43,018 nt of DNA from a virus. This document shows, piece after piece, positions 1 through 9,266 of this stretch (positions are counted from its first letter, which is position 1; every line of letters starts with the position of its first letter). Position numbers and translations under genes: made by a program. The DNA lies in the IMG/VR virus record IMGVR_UViG_3300013101_000022, positions 1-43,018 of that record. One strand, given 5' to 3'. The notes below the pieces were generated by a model. It ran no database searches, had not been told where the DNA came from, and saw only the letters and a program-made list of their open reading frames with translations.

Positions 1-1
1 C

Positions 2-1300
2 CAGACCAACATGCAAGACCTCTTGCAGGGATTCTTTTTCGCCGACGCACGAACCAAAGTTGAGTTTGGCGGCGCGGGCGAAATCACAGGTGTTGTCACG
101 GCCACCGATGACTACACCGCAGCCAGCGGGCTGGATGCTTTTGTTGTGGGTGATCTGGTATTTGCCGCAGGCTTTACTGACAATGCGAACAACGGGCTCA
201 GGGTGGTATCAGCCGCTACAGCTACGGCCTTGACTGTTGGGGAGAATTTGGTTGACGAGACCCCCGGAGCAGCCGCGACCCTTGTTAGGGTTGGTGTGGT
301 CACAGATGTTGGTGATCTGGAGGTTGATGTCACCGGAGCACTTCCCGCCCTCACCTCAACCACGCTGGACTTTACCACCTTGGGCCTTGTGCCCGGTGAG
401 TGGGTCTACATCGGCGGGGACGATACTGGGAACGGTTTCACCAACGCAGCCAACAATGGTTTTGCTCGTGTGAAAAGTATTGCGGCCACGGTCTTGACCT
501 TGGACAAGACCGAGACCACCATGGTCACAGAGGCAGGCGCTGCCCAGAGTGTTGAGTTGTATTTCGGCCGTGTGCTGAAGAACGAAACCGGCACGGATAT
601 TGTTCGCCGAACCTATCAGCTGGAGCGCACCCTGGGTGCACCGGACGATGCGTCCCCGGCAAACGTCCAGGCAGAATATATCACCGGCGCGGTGCCGGGT
701 GAATTCACGCTCAATGTGCCCACGGCTGACAAGATGACGGCCAGCCTGGCCTTCGTCGGCGCGGACAACGAAACGGTTGACGGACCAACCTCGCTCAAGA
801 CCGGTACCCGCCCTGCTCTGTTGGAGGCCGACGCCTTCAACACCAGCTCTGACTTTGCGCGGATTAAACTCGCCATCGTCAACGCGACAGACGCGGCACC
901 GGACCCCTTGTTTGCTTTTGTGACAGAGCTGACGTTGTCGATCAACAACAACGTCTCTCCCAACAAAGCCGTGGGTGTACTGGGCGCGTTTGAAGTCACC
1001 AGTGGAACCTTCGAGGTCGGCGGGGATTTGACGGCGTACTTTGCGAACGTCGCCAGTGTCCAGGCCGTGCGAGACAACTCGGATATTACCTTGGACATGC
1101 ACATGGTGAAGGCCAATGCCGGTGTCACCATCGACGTGCCCTTGATTACGTTGGGCGACGGTCGCCCGGCGGTGGAACAGGACGAGCCAATCACGTTGCC
1201 CCTGAACATGGCTGCGGCCACGGGCGCGAAGATTGACCCCAACATGGACCACACCCTGCTGATGGTGTTCTGGGATTATCTCCCCGACCGGGCAGGCTGA
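2..1300 (+). CDS. Tail tube protein, partial (5' end outside window)
   Basis: Probable major tail tube protein of a siphophage. The frame is open from the first bases (codons for Gln-Thr-Asn precede the ATG at 11) and that ATG has no ribosome-binding site, so the gene very likely begins before the window. The visible 432 residues are rich in Thr, Val and Asp and contain two similar beta-type segments, each with an 'ANNG' turn (about residues 58 and 153 counting from the ATG at 11), suggesting an inserted duplicated domain. The C-terminal part (hydrophobic strands, 'GVLGAFEVTSG', acidic turns) has the look of the TTP_13-type tail tube family. Its position just upstream of the frameshifted chaperone pair fits the normal order tube, chaperones, tape measure. 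Family assignment is by pattern only. Confidence 0.7.
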   Translation, partial: QTNMQDLLQGFFFADARTKVEFGGAGEITGVVTATDDYTAASGLDAFVVGDLVFAAGFTDNANNGLRVVSAATATALTVGENLVDETPGAAATLVRVGVVTDVGDLEVDVTGALPALTSTTLDFTTLGLVPGEWVYIGGDDTGNGFTNAANNGFARVKSIAATVLTLDKTETTMVTEAGAAQSVELYFGRVLKNETGTDIVRRTYQLERTLGAPDDASPANVQAEYITGAVPGEFTLNVPTADKMTASLAFVGADNETVDGPTSLKTGTRPALLEADAFNTSSDFARIKLAIVNATDAAPDPLFAFVTELTLSINNNVSPNKAVGVLGAFEVTSGTFEVGGDLTAYFANVASVQAVRDNSDITLDMHMVKANAGVTIDVPLITLGDGRPAVEQDEPITLPLNMAAATGAKIDPNMDHTLLMVFWDYLPDRAG

Positions 1301-1328
1301 TAACTTTCAACCGCTGAGGAGCGTAACA

Positions 1329-1766
1329 ATGAGCAGTATGTACACAAACTTCAAGAGTGACCCGGAAGCCGAAGCCAAAGGCATCATCCATGACTTTGGC
1401 GACTTCCGGGTCACGTTGGCCCGGTCTGGTGGCGCGAATAAAAAGTACCAGAAAACTCTGCAGAAACGAACCGCACCGTATGAGCGAGCCATGGCGACCG
1501 GTACCATGGACGACGACGTGGCGGAAAAGATCATGCAAGAAACTTTCTGCGACGCCGTGGTCATGAACTGGGAACTGAAACAGGAAGACGGATCGTGGGT
1601 CCAAGGCATCGAAGGCCCCGGCGGTGACACCCTCCCCTTCAACAAGGAAAACCTTTTGCTGACCTTCAAGAACCTGCCTGACCTGTACGATGACCTCCGC
1701 GCCCAGGCGGGCAAGAGTTCGTTGTACCGTGCGAGCCTGCGTGAGGAGGCGGCAAAAAACTCGTAG
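1329..1766 (+). CDS. Tail assembly chaperone, short form (gpG-like)
   Basis: A 145-residue acidic/basic soluble protein with no membrane segment, preceded by GAGGAG at about 1315-1320. It lies between the tail tube and tape measure genes, where lambda-type phages encode the chaperone that coats the tape measure during tail assembly. The last codons contain the slippery heptamer A AAA AAC (1754-1760) immediately before the zero-frame TAG, and the -1 frame stays open to 2146, the classic gpG/gpGT arrangement. Identification rests on position, size and the frameshift rather than on sequence recognition. Confidence 0.8.
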   Translation: MSSMYTNFKSDPEAEAKGIIHDFGDFRVTLARSGGANKKYQKTLQKRTAPYERAMATGTMDDDVAEKIMQETFCDAVVMNWELKQEDGSWVQGIEGPGGDTLPFNKENLLLTFKNLPDLYDDLRAQAGKSSLYRASLREEAAKNS

Positions 1767-2146
1767 CGTGTCTGGAGTATACGCTGACCCAGGCACCAGT
1801 CGAACAGCGAATCATCAGGCAATGCTTTCGGGAGCGCAGCCCGTTCCCCGACAGGATTGCCAACGCACCAGAAATGAGGTTGGGTCTTGAGCTTTACTAC
1901 GACGCCTTCTGGGACCTTAATTCCTGTCGGCCTTCGGGGTGGAACTTGGGACCCATTTCTTGGACTACGCTCCATGATTACGCGAAGGCGTATGAGTTCG
2001 ACGAGGAGCAGTTCAGCGACCTGGTTCATTACGTGCGAGAGCTAGATGTAGCGTACCTTGACCACCAGCAGAAAAAAGGTAAAGGCAAATGGCAGACTCA
2101 TTCACAAAGTTCAAAATCAGGATGGGGCTCCGGACGGAGCAAATAA
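1329..2146 (+). CDS. Tail assembly chaperone, frameshifted long form (gpGT-like)
   Basis: Predicted product of -1 ribosomal frameshifting: zero frame 1329-1760, then re-reading base 1760 and continuing to the TAA at 2144-2146, about 272 residues. I checked the -1 frame from 1760 to 1874 codon by codon and found no stop, so the 128-residue extension is continuous. The extension has the aromatic, acidic character usual for the T part ('LYYDAFWDL', 'HYVRELDVAYLDHQQ') and a Lys/Gly/Ser-rich tail. The ATG at 1874 inside it is not needed. The end overlaps the next gene by 58 bases. Confidence 0.8.
1754..1760 (+). promoter_or_regulatory. Programmed -1 frameshift slippery site A AAA AAC
   Basis: The heptamer fits the X XXY YYZ rule in the correct phase: zero-frame codons are GCA AAA AAC TCG TAG, so both tRNAs can slip to AAA. 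The zero-frame stop follows two codons later. A GC-rich stretch downstream (1766 onward) could provide a stimulatory structure, but I cannot fold it here. Confidence 0.85.
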
Positions 2147-2499
2147 AACGCAACGCCGAAAAGGCAGTGCGTCGCGCGGCCGTGGCGGCGGATACTTGGG
2201 TGGTGCTGGCCACCCCGGTTGACACCGGCCGGGCGCGGGCCAACTGGCTCACAAGCATCGGATCAATCGGTAAAGAAACTACGCAAGACACAGACGGTGA
2301 TGGCACCGCGACCATCAACGCAAGCACCCGCAAGATCGAACAGTGGAGCCTCGGTCGTGGTACCATTTACATCACCAACAGTTTGCCGTATATTGGGCTG
2401 CTGGACAAAGGCAGTTCAGCTCAACGCCCAGAGGGTATGACGGCGGGGGCAATCCAGGCGGCGCAGCACCAACTCGACAATGCGCACCTACTGAAGTAA
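2089..2499 (+). CDS. HK97 gp10 / gpZ-like tail completion protein
   Basis: A 136-residue protein with the 'TPVDTGRARANW' signature (residues about 42-53) typical of HK97-gp10-like and minor tail protein Z-like tail completion proteins, which cap the tail tube and help join head and tail. The N-terminal basic helix (residues 9-35) and the C-terminal 'GSSAQRPEGMT..A' segment also fit the family. It starts inside the end of the long chaperone frame with AAAGG upstream. The usual place for this gene is before the tail tube; here it lies between the chaperones and the tape measure, which is unusual. Confidence 0.65.
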   Translation: MADSFTKFKIRMGLRTEQIKRNAEKAVRRAAVAADTWVVLATPVDTGRARANWLTSIGSIGKETTQDTDGDGTATINASTRKIEQWSLGRGTIYITNSLPYIGLLDKGSSAQRPEGMTAGAIQAAQHQLDNAHLLK

Positions 2500-2508
2500 G
2501 GAAGAGTC

Positions 2509-5286
2509 GTGGCCACAGAACAACTGGTAATTCAAGTCAGCGAAAAAGGCACCTTGGTCGTCAAGCGCAAGCTGGATGGTTTGGGCAACAGTGCCCAGAA
2601 AGCCGGGGGTGGTGTGAAGCTCCTCCGCACCGCCCTCGGCGGCTTGGCCACGATCGGTATCGCTGCCAGCTTAGCAAAGTCGGTTCAGCTCCTGGCAAAG
2701 TTCAGCCAGGAAATGTCTACCGTCGCAGCCGTCACCAAGGCCACCGCCAACGAAATGGAAGACCTGACAGCGGTGGCCCGTGAGCTGGGAGCTACCACCC
2801 GCTTCAGCGCCACCCAGGCGGCCGAAGGCATGACGTTCCTGGCACGGGCGGGGTTTGAGGTGGATGAGGTCATGAGCGCTATAGGGCCTACCCTGAAGCT
2901 TGCTCAGGCTGGTGGCTTGGGCTTGGGCCGGGCGGCTGATATTGCATCCAACGTACTGACCGGGTTTGGGCTGGCCGCAACTGAGGCCGCAAGGACGATT
3001 GACGTTCTGGCCCTGGCCGCCAACAGCGCCAACACCAACGTCGATCAACTGGGCGAAGGCATGAGCTACGTGGCGCCGATCGCCCGCATCTTGGGCGTCT
3101 CGCTGGAAGAAACTACCGCCGGTATTCAGACCCTGAGCGACGCCGGTATCCAGGCCAGCCGGTCGGGTACCAACCTCACTATGGTGATGCGTCTCATGAC
3201 GGCCTCCACGCCCAAGCAAACCAAGGTGCTCCAGGAGCTGGGCCTCACGACAAAAGACATTGACATTACGTCCAAGGGTTTGGCCGGGGCCTTGATGACA
3301 ATGAACGAAGCTGGCCTCAGCACAGAACAAACTTTCCGATTCTTCGGTCGCAGCGCCGCCGCCGCCGGGGTGTTGCTCGCGGGCACTGAAGGCAAGATGC
3401 AAAGCTACACCAAGGCCAACATGGAGGCCGAAGGTTCAGCCGACCGTATGGCCAAAGTGATGGATGATAATTTGAACGGCGCTCTGCTTGCGGTGAAGTC
3501 TGCGTGGGAAGAGTTGCAGCTGTCCTTGGCCGACCTCGGCCCCCAGTCTGCCCTCACCCAGGGCCTCAAGAACCTGGCCAGCGTTTTGCGCCTGGCCGCC
3601 GACAACGTGGAGATTCTTACCTCCGCGATTATCTCCCTGGGCATTGCCTTCACCGGCATCAAGTTTGCGCCCTTCCTCGCGGGTATTAATTCTGGCACCG
3701 CCGTGATGGCCCTCTTGACCAAGGGCGTGGTCGCGGCCCGCACCGCGATGGCCAGCTTGGCCCTCAACCCGGTCACAATCGGCATGCTGGCCTTGGCCGC
3801 AGCGGTCGTGGCAGTGACGGCGGCCTTTGACAAATACAAAAAGCTTCAAGACGAACTTGAGGCCATTGAAGAACGCACCTACAAAATGAGGCTGGCCCAT
3901 GTCCAGGCAAAGGTGCGCGAGATACACCAGAGGAAGGCCGCCACGAAAGCGGTCGCCGGGTACCTGGACAAGATTGAAATGGAAAATAAGTTCCTGGGGT
4001 TCACTACCGCCGAGCAGGAATTGTCCATTGAGAAAACCCGCGCCTTGGAACTTGCCAAGCGGCAACTGACGGACGCGGAATCAACGCGGCTCGTGTCGTT
4101 GGTCAAGGAACGCAACGCGATCAAAGCTGCCAATGAACAGCGCGATAATGAAAACGAATTACTGGCTTCCATCAAGCAGCCCGCCGCCGAGTACAACACT
4201 CAGCTCCAGCTGCTGGATTCGCTCATGAGCCAGAACAGGGTCACGGCCGCAGAGTACGACGCCACTCTCGCTGGGCTACAGGAAAAGTACAACCAGCTTG
4301 GCGACACGGCGGGCGCAGACTACTTGGCCGGGCTGGCCCAGGAGAATGAACTGCTGGCCATGAACAACGCAGAGCGGCAAGAGGCCCAGGCCCTGTTGTC
4401 GGCCCGGCAGGCTATTGGCTCTGACTTGACCACGGAGCAGGCGGACGCGGTGAAGGCCCTGGTCGCAGAGCGGCAGGCGCTGGCCGCCACGGGCTACCTG
4501 GAGGCGTTGGCCCAAGAGAATGAGCTGCTCCAGATGAACAGCGCAGAGCGTGAGCAGCAGGCCGCCTACAAGGCCGCCGAAGCTGCCATCGGTGTGCCCC
4601 TCACGGAGCAGCAAAAAGCCACGGTAGATAATCTGCGTGCCGAGAATGAACAGATACGTCTCCAGAACGAACTGCTGGAACAGATCAACGGGCCGCAGCA
4701 ACTTTACAACGAGCAGGTTGCTGCGCTGGACGTGCTCTTGGCGAACGCCGATATCAACCTCCAGCAATACAGCGACGCGGTGGGCAGCTTGACCAAGACC
4801 TTGTCGGACAGCACCGCTGATTCGGCCCAGGTGATTGAGGACTCTTGGGGCAGCGTCTGGAAAAGCGCGGGTAGTGCGTTGGACGAATTTGCCTCTGGCG
4901 GCGTGATCACTTTCAAGGGTTTCGCGGACAGCCTGATTCAAGACCTCCAGCGAATTATCCAGAAGCAAATTCTCATGCTGGCTTTCAAGTCCATGGGCAT
5001 CCCCATTCCCGGCTTCGCCACCGGCGGCAGCTTCACCATCGGCGGCAGCGGGGGCACGGACTCCAAGGTCGCCATGTTCAAGGCCACACCCGGTGAGCGG
5101 GTGGACGTGTTGACCCCAGGCCAGCAGCGCAACCAACCGCAGGCCGCCGCCGCCCCGGTCATCAACATCGTCAACGTCACCGACCCGAACGAAATCCCAG
5201 ACGCCATGGCGTCCACTGAAGGCGAGCAGGTTATTGTCAATACCATAACCCGAAACCGCGACACAATAAGGCAGGCAATTTCATGA
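2509..5286 (+). CDS. Tape measure protein
   Basis: The longest rightward gene after the tip (925 residues), starting at GTG behind GGAAGAG. It sets tail length and is packed in the tube lumen. Residues about 80-270 match the PhageMin_Tail type core ('GATTRFSATQAAEGM', 'ANTNVDQLGEGM', 'AGIQASRSGT'). Two hydrophobic stretches (about 360-400 and 415-440) may be membrane-active. Residues 485-760 are helical with three repeat units beginning near residues 485, 605 and 663, each with 'ENELL.MN.AE' or a diverged form. A Gly-rich hinge near 830-850 ('ATGGSFTIGGSGGTDS') precedes the C-terminal tail. It overlaps the next gene by 4 bases. Confidence 0.9.
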   Translation: MATEQLVIQVSEKGTLVVKRKLDGLGNSAQKAGGGVKLLRTALGGLATIGIAASLAKSVQLLAKFSQEMSTVAAVTKATANEMEDLTAVARELGATTRFSATQAAEGMTFLARAGFEVDEVMSAIGPTLKLAQAGGLGLGRAADIASNVLTGFGLAATEAARTIDVLALAANSANTNVDQLGEGMSYVAPIARILGVSLEETTAGIQTLSDAGIQASRSGTNLTMVMRLMTASTPKQTKVLQELGLTTKDIDITSKGLAGALMTMNEAGLSTEQTFRFFGRSAAAAGVLLAGTEGKMQSYTKANMEAEGSADRMAKVMDDNLNGALLAVKSAWEELQLSLADLGPQSALTQGLKNLASVLRLAADNVEILTSAIISLGIAFTGIKFAPFLAGINSGTAVMALLTKGVVAARTAMASLALNPVTIGMLALAAAVVAVTAAFDKYKKLQDELEAIEERTYKMRLAHVQAKVREIHQRKAATKAVAGYLDKIEMENKFLGFTTAEQELSIEKTRALELAKRQLTDAESTRLVSLVKERNAIKAANEQRDNENELLASIKQPAAEYNTQLQLLDSLMSQNRVTAAEYDATLAGLQEKYNQLGDTAGADYLAGLAQENELLAMNNAERQEAQALLSARQAIGSDLTTEQADAVKALVAERQALAATGYLEALAQENELLQMNSAEREQQAAYKAAEAAIGVPLTEQQKATVDNLRAENEQIRLQNELLEQINGPQQLYNEQVAALDVLLANADINLQQYSDAVGSLTKTLSDSTADSAQVIEDSWGSVWKSAGSALDEFASGGVITFKGFADSLIQDLQRIIQKQILMLAFKSMGIPIPGFATGGSFTIGGSGGTDSKVAMFKATPGERVDVLTPGQQRNQPQAAAAPVINIVNVTDPNEIPDAMASTEGEQVIVNTITRNRDTIRQAIS

Positions 5287-6563
5287 GTTGGATACGAGGA
5301 TCAGCCACAGACTTCATCGACCTCTCAGACGAACTGGTCGCCGCCGCCACGGGCGATAGCGTGGCCACGGTCGCGGTCAGCAGCGGCGGCACCGGATACA
5401 CCGAAGGCGACGTCCTCCTTGTTGCGGGCGGCACCAACACGATCGCGGCCCAGGTTGAGGTCACCAGTGAGACGGGCGGCGTGATTGACGGCGTGAGAAT
5501 CTACAACGCCGGGGCCTACACCGCCACCCCCACCACCCCCAACAGCGCCACCGGCGGCACCGGCAGCGGGGCCTCCATCACGTTGACCTTCACCGGCGGC
5601 AACGGTTGGACAGCAAACCGCAACGCCATCTACTCCGGCAGCGACAAGGAGGTCATGCTGGAGGGTGACGGCGGCGGTAGCGATGCCATCCATGTTGGGT
5701 GGCGAACCTTCCGTGACGTACCCGCCGGTTATTACAACTGGGAACTACACGGCACCACCGGCTACACCGCCGGGGCCGACATGAAAGATCAACCAAGTAT
5801 CAGCCCTGGATTTTTTGACGGCGCAAGCAACGACGACCAGGCGGGTGCGTATCTTTTGCTCCACGAAGCGTCCGTTGATTTTTGGTTCAGTATTACCAGC
5901 TATCGCATCATTGGTGTTGTGAAGGTTGGTACCGCGTACTTCAATTTCTTCTTGGGCTGGGCCGACCGGTTTGCCACGTCCACTGAATACCCGTACCCGT
6001 TGGTCGTTGCAGGACACACCAGTGCGCCGGACGACTTGTCCAACCAGGGTAAAATGAGCAGCGGCCTTCTGGACCCGTGGCGTGACAACGGAGCCAACGG
6101 CCTCGCCGCTGGCCCGATGTTTGTTTACTTCACAGACGGCGGTTGGCACAGCGTTCACAACGGGCTGGTGAGCAGCTCTGCTCGCCAAACCAAAAGGGAC
6201 CGCGTGGTGATACCCTGTGGCCATCCCCAAGGGCAATCGGACTGCGCTCCGGAAGACCTCATCCTTAACAACATGCTGGACTTCGACGAGTTCATACCCA
6301 TCGCGGGCCTGAGCAACACACCCACCGCAAACATACACCCCACGCCGGGCACGGCCGACGGCTACGTGATGCTGCCGTGCACGATAGTTTTCTCTGATCC
6401 CACGAACCAGGTCGTGGCCAACCTGCCAGACATATTTTGGATAAGCGGGTATGGCGCAGTAGGCAGCGAGGACCGCAATATCGTGGGCGGCGAAGTCTAC
6501 CGAATTTTCCAGAACTGTAACCGCACAGACAACTATGCGTTCTTTGCGCTGAAGGAAGTTTAG
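5283..6563 (+). CDS. Tail structural protein with GGTGYTEGD-type repeat
   Basis: 426 residues, ATGA-overlapped with the tape measure. The N-terminal third (residues 32-105) is a Gly/Thr-rich beta module with 'GGTGYTEGDVL' and 'GGTGSGASITLTF', a repeat type common in phage tail and fibre proteins. The remaining part is aromatic and rich in Trp, Tyr and Asp and ends in 'ALKEV'. The downstream neighbour ends similarly ('YLKEV') and shares the general arrangement, so the two may be paralogues with a special N-terminal module here. Position between tape measure and hub suggests a tail-tip or distal tail surface protein. I cannot assign a precise function. Confidence 0.6.
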   Translation: MSWIRGSATDFIDLSDELVAAATGDSVATVAVSSGGTGYTEGDVLLVAGGTNTIAAQVEVTSETGGVIDGVRIYNAGAYTATPTTPNSATGGTGSGASITLTFTGGNGWTANRNAIYSGSDKEVMLEGDGGGSDAIHVGWRTFRDVPAGYYNWELHGTTGYTAGADMKDQPSISPGFFDGASNDDQAGAYLLLHEASVDFWFSITSYRIIGVVKVGTAYFNFFLGWADRFATSTEYPYPLVVAGHTSAPDDLSNQGKMSSGLLDPWRDNGANGLAAGPMFVYFTDGGWHSVHNGLVSSSARQTKRDRVVIPCGHPQGQSDCAPEDLILNNMLDFDEFIPIAGLSNTPTANIHPTPGTADGYVMLPCTIVFSDPTNQVVANLPDIFWISGYGAVGSEDRNIVGGEVYRIFQNCNRTDNYAFFALKEV

Positions 6564-6564
6564 C

Positions 6565-7578
6565 ATGGCATACGAAACGGGAACGCCCACCACCATCGAT
6601 GACTTGATGACCAAGCTGGCTACTTTTGTGACCGGCCTTTCGACCACGCCGTGGACGCAGGAGAACACGGACCTGTCCTACGACTGGGTCACGTTCAGCC
6701 GGGGCACCTGCTACGTGAGCTTTCGCTGGAACTCAACCACGGCCGTGAACCTGGGTGTCTTCCAGTCGTTGGGCTACGGGGTGGCGGATGGAACAGCACC
6801 GCACCTCAACACGGACGACAGCGGCAATGGCTCCACCACGGCCGCCTGTACCTCTGGCCGCCGGGTCAACTTCACGGACGGCGACATCAGCACCTTGGCA
6901 GGCCCCTACGTGGCCTATCATTTTTTCGCCAATGAAGGGTCTTCGCCTTGGGTGTATGTTGTGGTTGAAACGGCCACGGGCGTCTTCCGTCACTTCGGTT
7001 GGGGCGAGTCAATTGACAAGTACAACGACTACACCGGCGGCGCGTTTGTTTATGGGCACCAGTGGAGCCAGAGCGGCACCTATACTGATACACCAACCGG
7101 GGCCTTCAGTTCGTTCCACATGGACGGGTTGAACGCCACGCCCAACGACGGGGCCACCGTCCACCTGGAGGGTCTTCCCGATCAGGACGCCGCCGGTAGG
7201 TGGGGCGTCACAACTCAGTCACAAACGCTCGGTAATGACCGAGCCGGTGAGGCCCGGCTGCCGCTGTTCGGCGGGGCGCGTGCGGGCCTCTATGGGTACG
7301 CCACGAGCTGGATGCGTGCGAGCGAGTTGAGTTCCTACAAGCCCCTGATGCCCATCCTTCTTGCGTACCGCGACCAGACCACCACGCCAGACACGGTTTT
7401 CTTTTTGGGCGAAATACCAGGAGTGGCAATCATCAACATGTCGTACTATACCCCCGGTGATGAGTTCACAATCAGCGGCGACACATACATGGTCTTCCCG
7501 TGGGTTCGCAAGCAGCACCTGCGGGTCAACACAGAGGAATCTTGGAACGCGGGCATCGCTTACCTGAAGGAAGTATAA
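6565..7578 (+). CDS. Tail structural protein, probable paralogue of the preceding gene
   Basis: 337 residues; starts one base after the preceding TAG and ends with TAATG overlap into the next gene. Like its neighbour it is aromatic-rich, lacks membrane segments and ends in 'YLKEV'; both contain a 'VV......F.....W' strand followed by a Tyr/Gly-rich 'Y..P/GG..V.GH' segment. No catalytic motif is visible. A structural tail role is inferred from the operon. Confidence 0.55.
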   Translation: MAYETGTPTTIDDLMTKLATFVTGLSTTPWTQENTDLSYDWVTFSRGTCYVSFRWNSTTAVNLGVFQSLGYGVADGTAPHLNTDDSGNGSTTAACTSGRRVNFTDGDISTLAGPYVAYHFFANEGSSPWVYVVVETATGVFRHFGWGESIDKYNDYTGGAFVYGHQWSQSGTYTDTPTGAFSSFHMDGLNATPNDGATVHLEGLPDQDAAGRWGVTTQSQTLGNDRAGEARLPLFGGARAGLYGYATSWMRASELSSYKPLMPILLAYRDQTTTPDTVFFLGEIPGVAIINMSYYTPGDEFTISGDTYMVFPWVRKQHLRVNTEESWNAGIAYLKEV

Positions 7579-9266
7579 TGGCTGACACGATGGGCATCCC
7601 CACCGTCTCCATCACCGTGTTCCAGATCGCCACTGCCCAGGCTTTTGATGTTGCGTTGCCCAACGACAGTTACGTTCCGCGCCGGATGGCAACGGGCGTA
7701 GTTGGCGGCACGCTAGACGAGGCGGATGAAGGCGTGGCGGCGACGGTGGTCGATCACCTGGGCGTGCTTTGCAACGGCCTGGACGAATTCTGGTTTGAGA
7801 AGATTCACGCCTTACCTTCGCTCATCGCGTTGGGTAACTTACTGGCCACCACCTCACGAGACATCGAACTTTATAACGCCTATCGCGTGGACGCCCGAGA
7901 GCTGACGGCCTTTGTCAACAACGCTGACAGCGGCGTCACCTTGGTAGGCTTTCCCACGCTGCCTACTTTTATCTCGCCCAGCAGCGGGTTGGTGTTCCAG
8001 GTCCAGGTCAGTACCATCGGCCCACCGGAACTTGACGGCACGCTGGACTTCACGCTAGACGTGGCGGCCGTCTCTGTGGCCATCACGGCGGTGCGTGTTG
8101 TGATGTTCCCCTTCGCTCCAGAAACCCCCATCAAGGAAACGCTGGAGTTCAAGACCGACGTGTTGACCGGCATAGACGGCAGCGAGCAGCGGGTGAGCGT
8201 GCGTAAAAAACCGCGCCAGATTATTGAGCTGCGTATCAAGACCGAAGAAGGTCACGAACGCCGCAGGCTACAGGCCCTGCTCAACAGCTGGCACCCCCGC
8301 GTATTTGGAGTACCCATTTGGTTTGAAGCGCGGCCCGCATCCGCCCAGGTTGTCACCGGCGCGTCCACCATCCAGGTAGACACTACGTATGGGGACTTCC
8401 GCGTTGACGCCTTGGCAATCGTCTGGTCGGACAGCGAGAGGTTTGACTCACTGGAGATTGCCAGTATGACCGATACCTCCCTTACGTTCAGCTCCTCGGT
8501 CGTTGCAACTCACGACAGCAACGCCCTGGTGATGCCGTTGCGCGTGGCCAGCACAGAGGGTAGAATTGGACGCAAGAAATACGCGGTGGGCTTGACCGAA
8601 GCACAGATCAGGTTCACCACCTTGGACAACGACTCAGACATTGCCAGCGCCGCCCCGTTCAGTACCCATAATTCCAAGATCATGCTGGACGACCCGAACC
8701 TCATGACCGGCTCCACGCACGACGACAATCTCATCCGCCAGGTGGACCGGCTGGACAACATGACTGCGCCCTTCATCCAGTTCAGTGACTGGCAAGATTC
8801 TATGCCCGCAACCAAGAAGGGTTGGCTGGCCGCGTCGGCACAAACTGTTTGGGAAGCGCGTCAGCTAGTTCATGAATTGCGCGGGTCGCAGGTCTCGTTC
8901 TACTTGCCTACTTTTTGGTATGACATTATCGTGGTGAGTGACCTGAGCAGCGGGGCGGCCTTAATAGATATTGAACACATTGGCTACTCCACTTACATCC
9001 AGGCCCGTGAGCCCAACAAGTCGCTCTGGATTGAGTTGACAGACGGCACCATTCTTACTCGCGAAGTCTTGGCGTATGCGGTCGTGAGCAGTACGGTGGA
9101 GCGGCTGACTGTGGATGTCAGCTGGAGCAGCACCATCCCTGTTGAAGACATCGCCCGCGTGAGTTTCTTGCGGCTGGTTCGGATAGCCGGGGACCAGGTT
9201 CAGTTCCAGCATGACTTTGCCGGCGACGCAACTGTGACCACGAATATTTTGGGAGTCAAGCAGTGA
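7578..9266 (+). CDS. Distal tail / baseplate-like tail protein
   Basis: 562 residues from the ATG that overlaps the upstream TAA (TAATG at 7576-7580); an upstream in-frame start would lie inside the preceding gene. Residues about 180-225 carry 'ETLEFKTDVLTGIDGSEQR' followed by 'KKPRQIIELRI', a pattern I associate with distal tail/baseplate hub-adjacent proteins. The rest is beta-rich. It immediately precedes the BR0599 hub gene (GTGA overlap), as distal tail proteins do in gene transfer agents and YuA-like phages. Function is inferred from that order and the short motif. Confidence 0.55.
   Translation: MADTMGIPTVSITVFQIATAQAFDVALPNDSYVPRRMATGVVGGTLDEADEGVAATVVDHLGVLCNGLDEFWFEKIHALPSLIALGNLLATTSRDIELYNAYRVDARELTAFVNNADSGVTLVGFPTLPTFISPSSGLVFQVQVSTIGPPELDGTLDFTLDVAAVSVAITAVRVVMFPFAPETPIKETLEFKTDVLTGIDGSEQRVSVRKKPRQIIELRIKTEEGHERRRLQALLNSWHPRVFGVPIWFEARPASAQVVTGASTIQVDTTYGDFRVDALAIVWSDSERFDSLEIASMTDTSLTFSSSVVATHDSNALVMPLRVASTEGRIGRKKYAVGLTEAQIRFTTLDNDSDIASAAPFSTHNSKIMLDDPNLMTGSTHDDNLIRQVDRLDNMTAPFIQFSDWQDSMPATKKGWLAASAQTVWEARQLVHELRGSQVSFYLPTFWYDIIVVSDLSSGAALIDIEHIGYSTYIQAREPNKSLWIELTDGTILTREVLAYAVVSSTVERLTVDVSWSSTIPVEDIARVSFLRLVRIAGDQVQFQHDFAGDATVTTNILGVKQ

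Noticed and set aside
356-1252. 298-codon leftward frame opposite the tail tube gene
   Set aside because: Antisense shadow; the plus strand encodes a plausible tail protein continuous with the tail operon.
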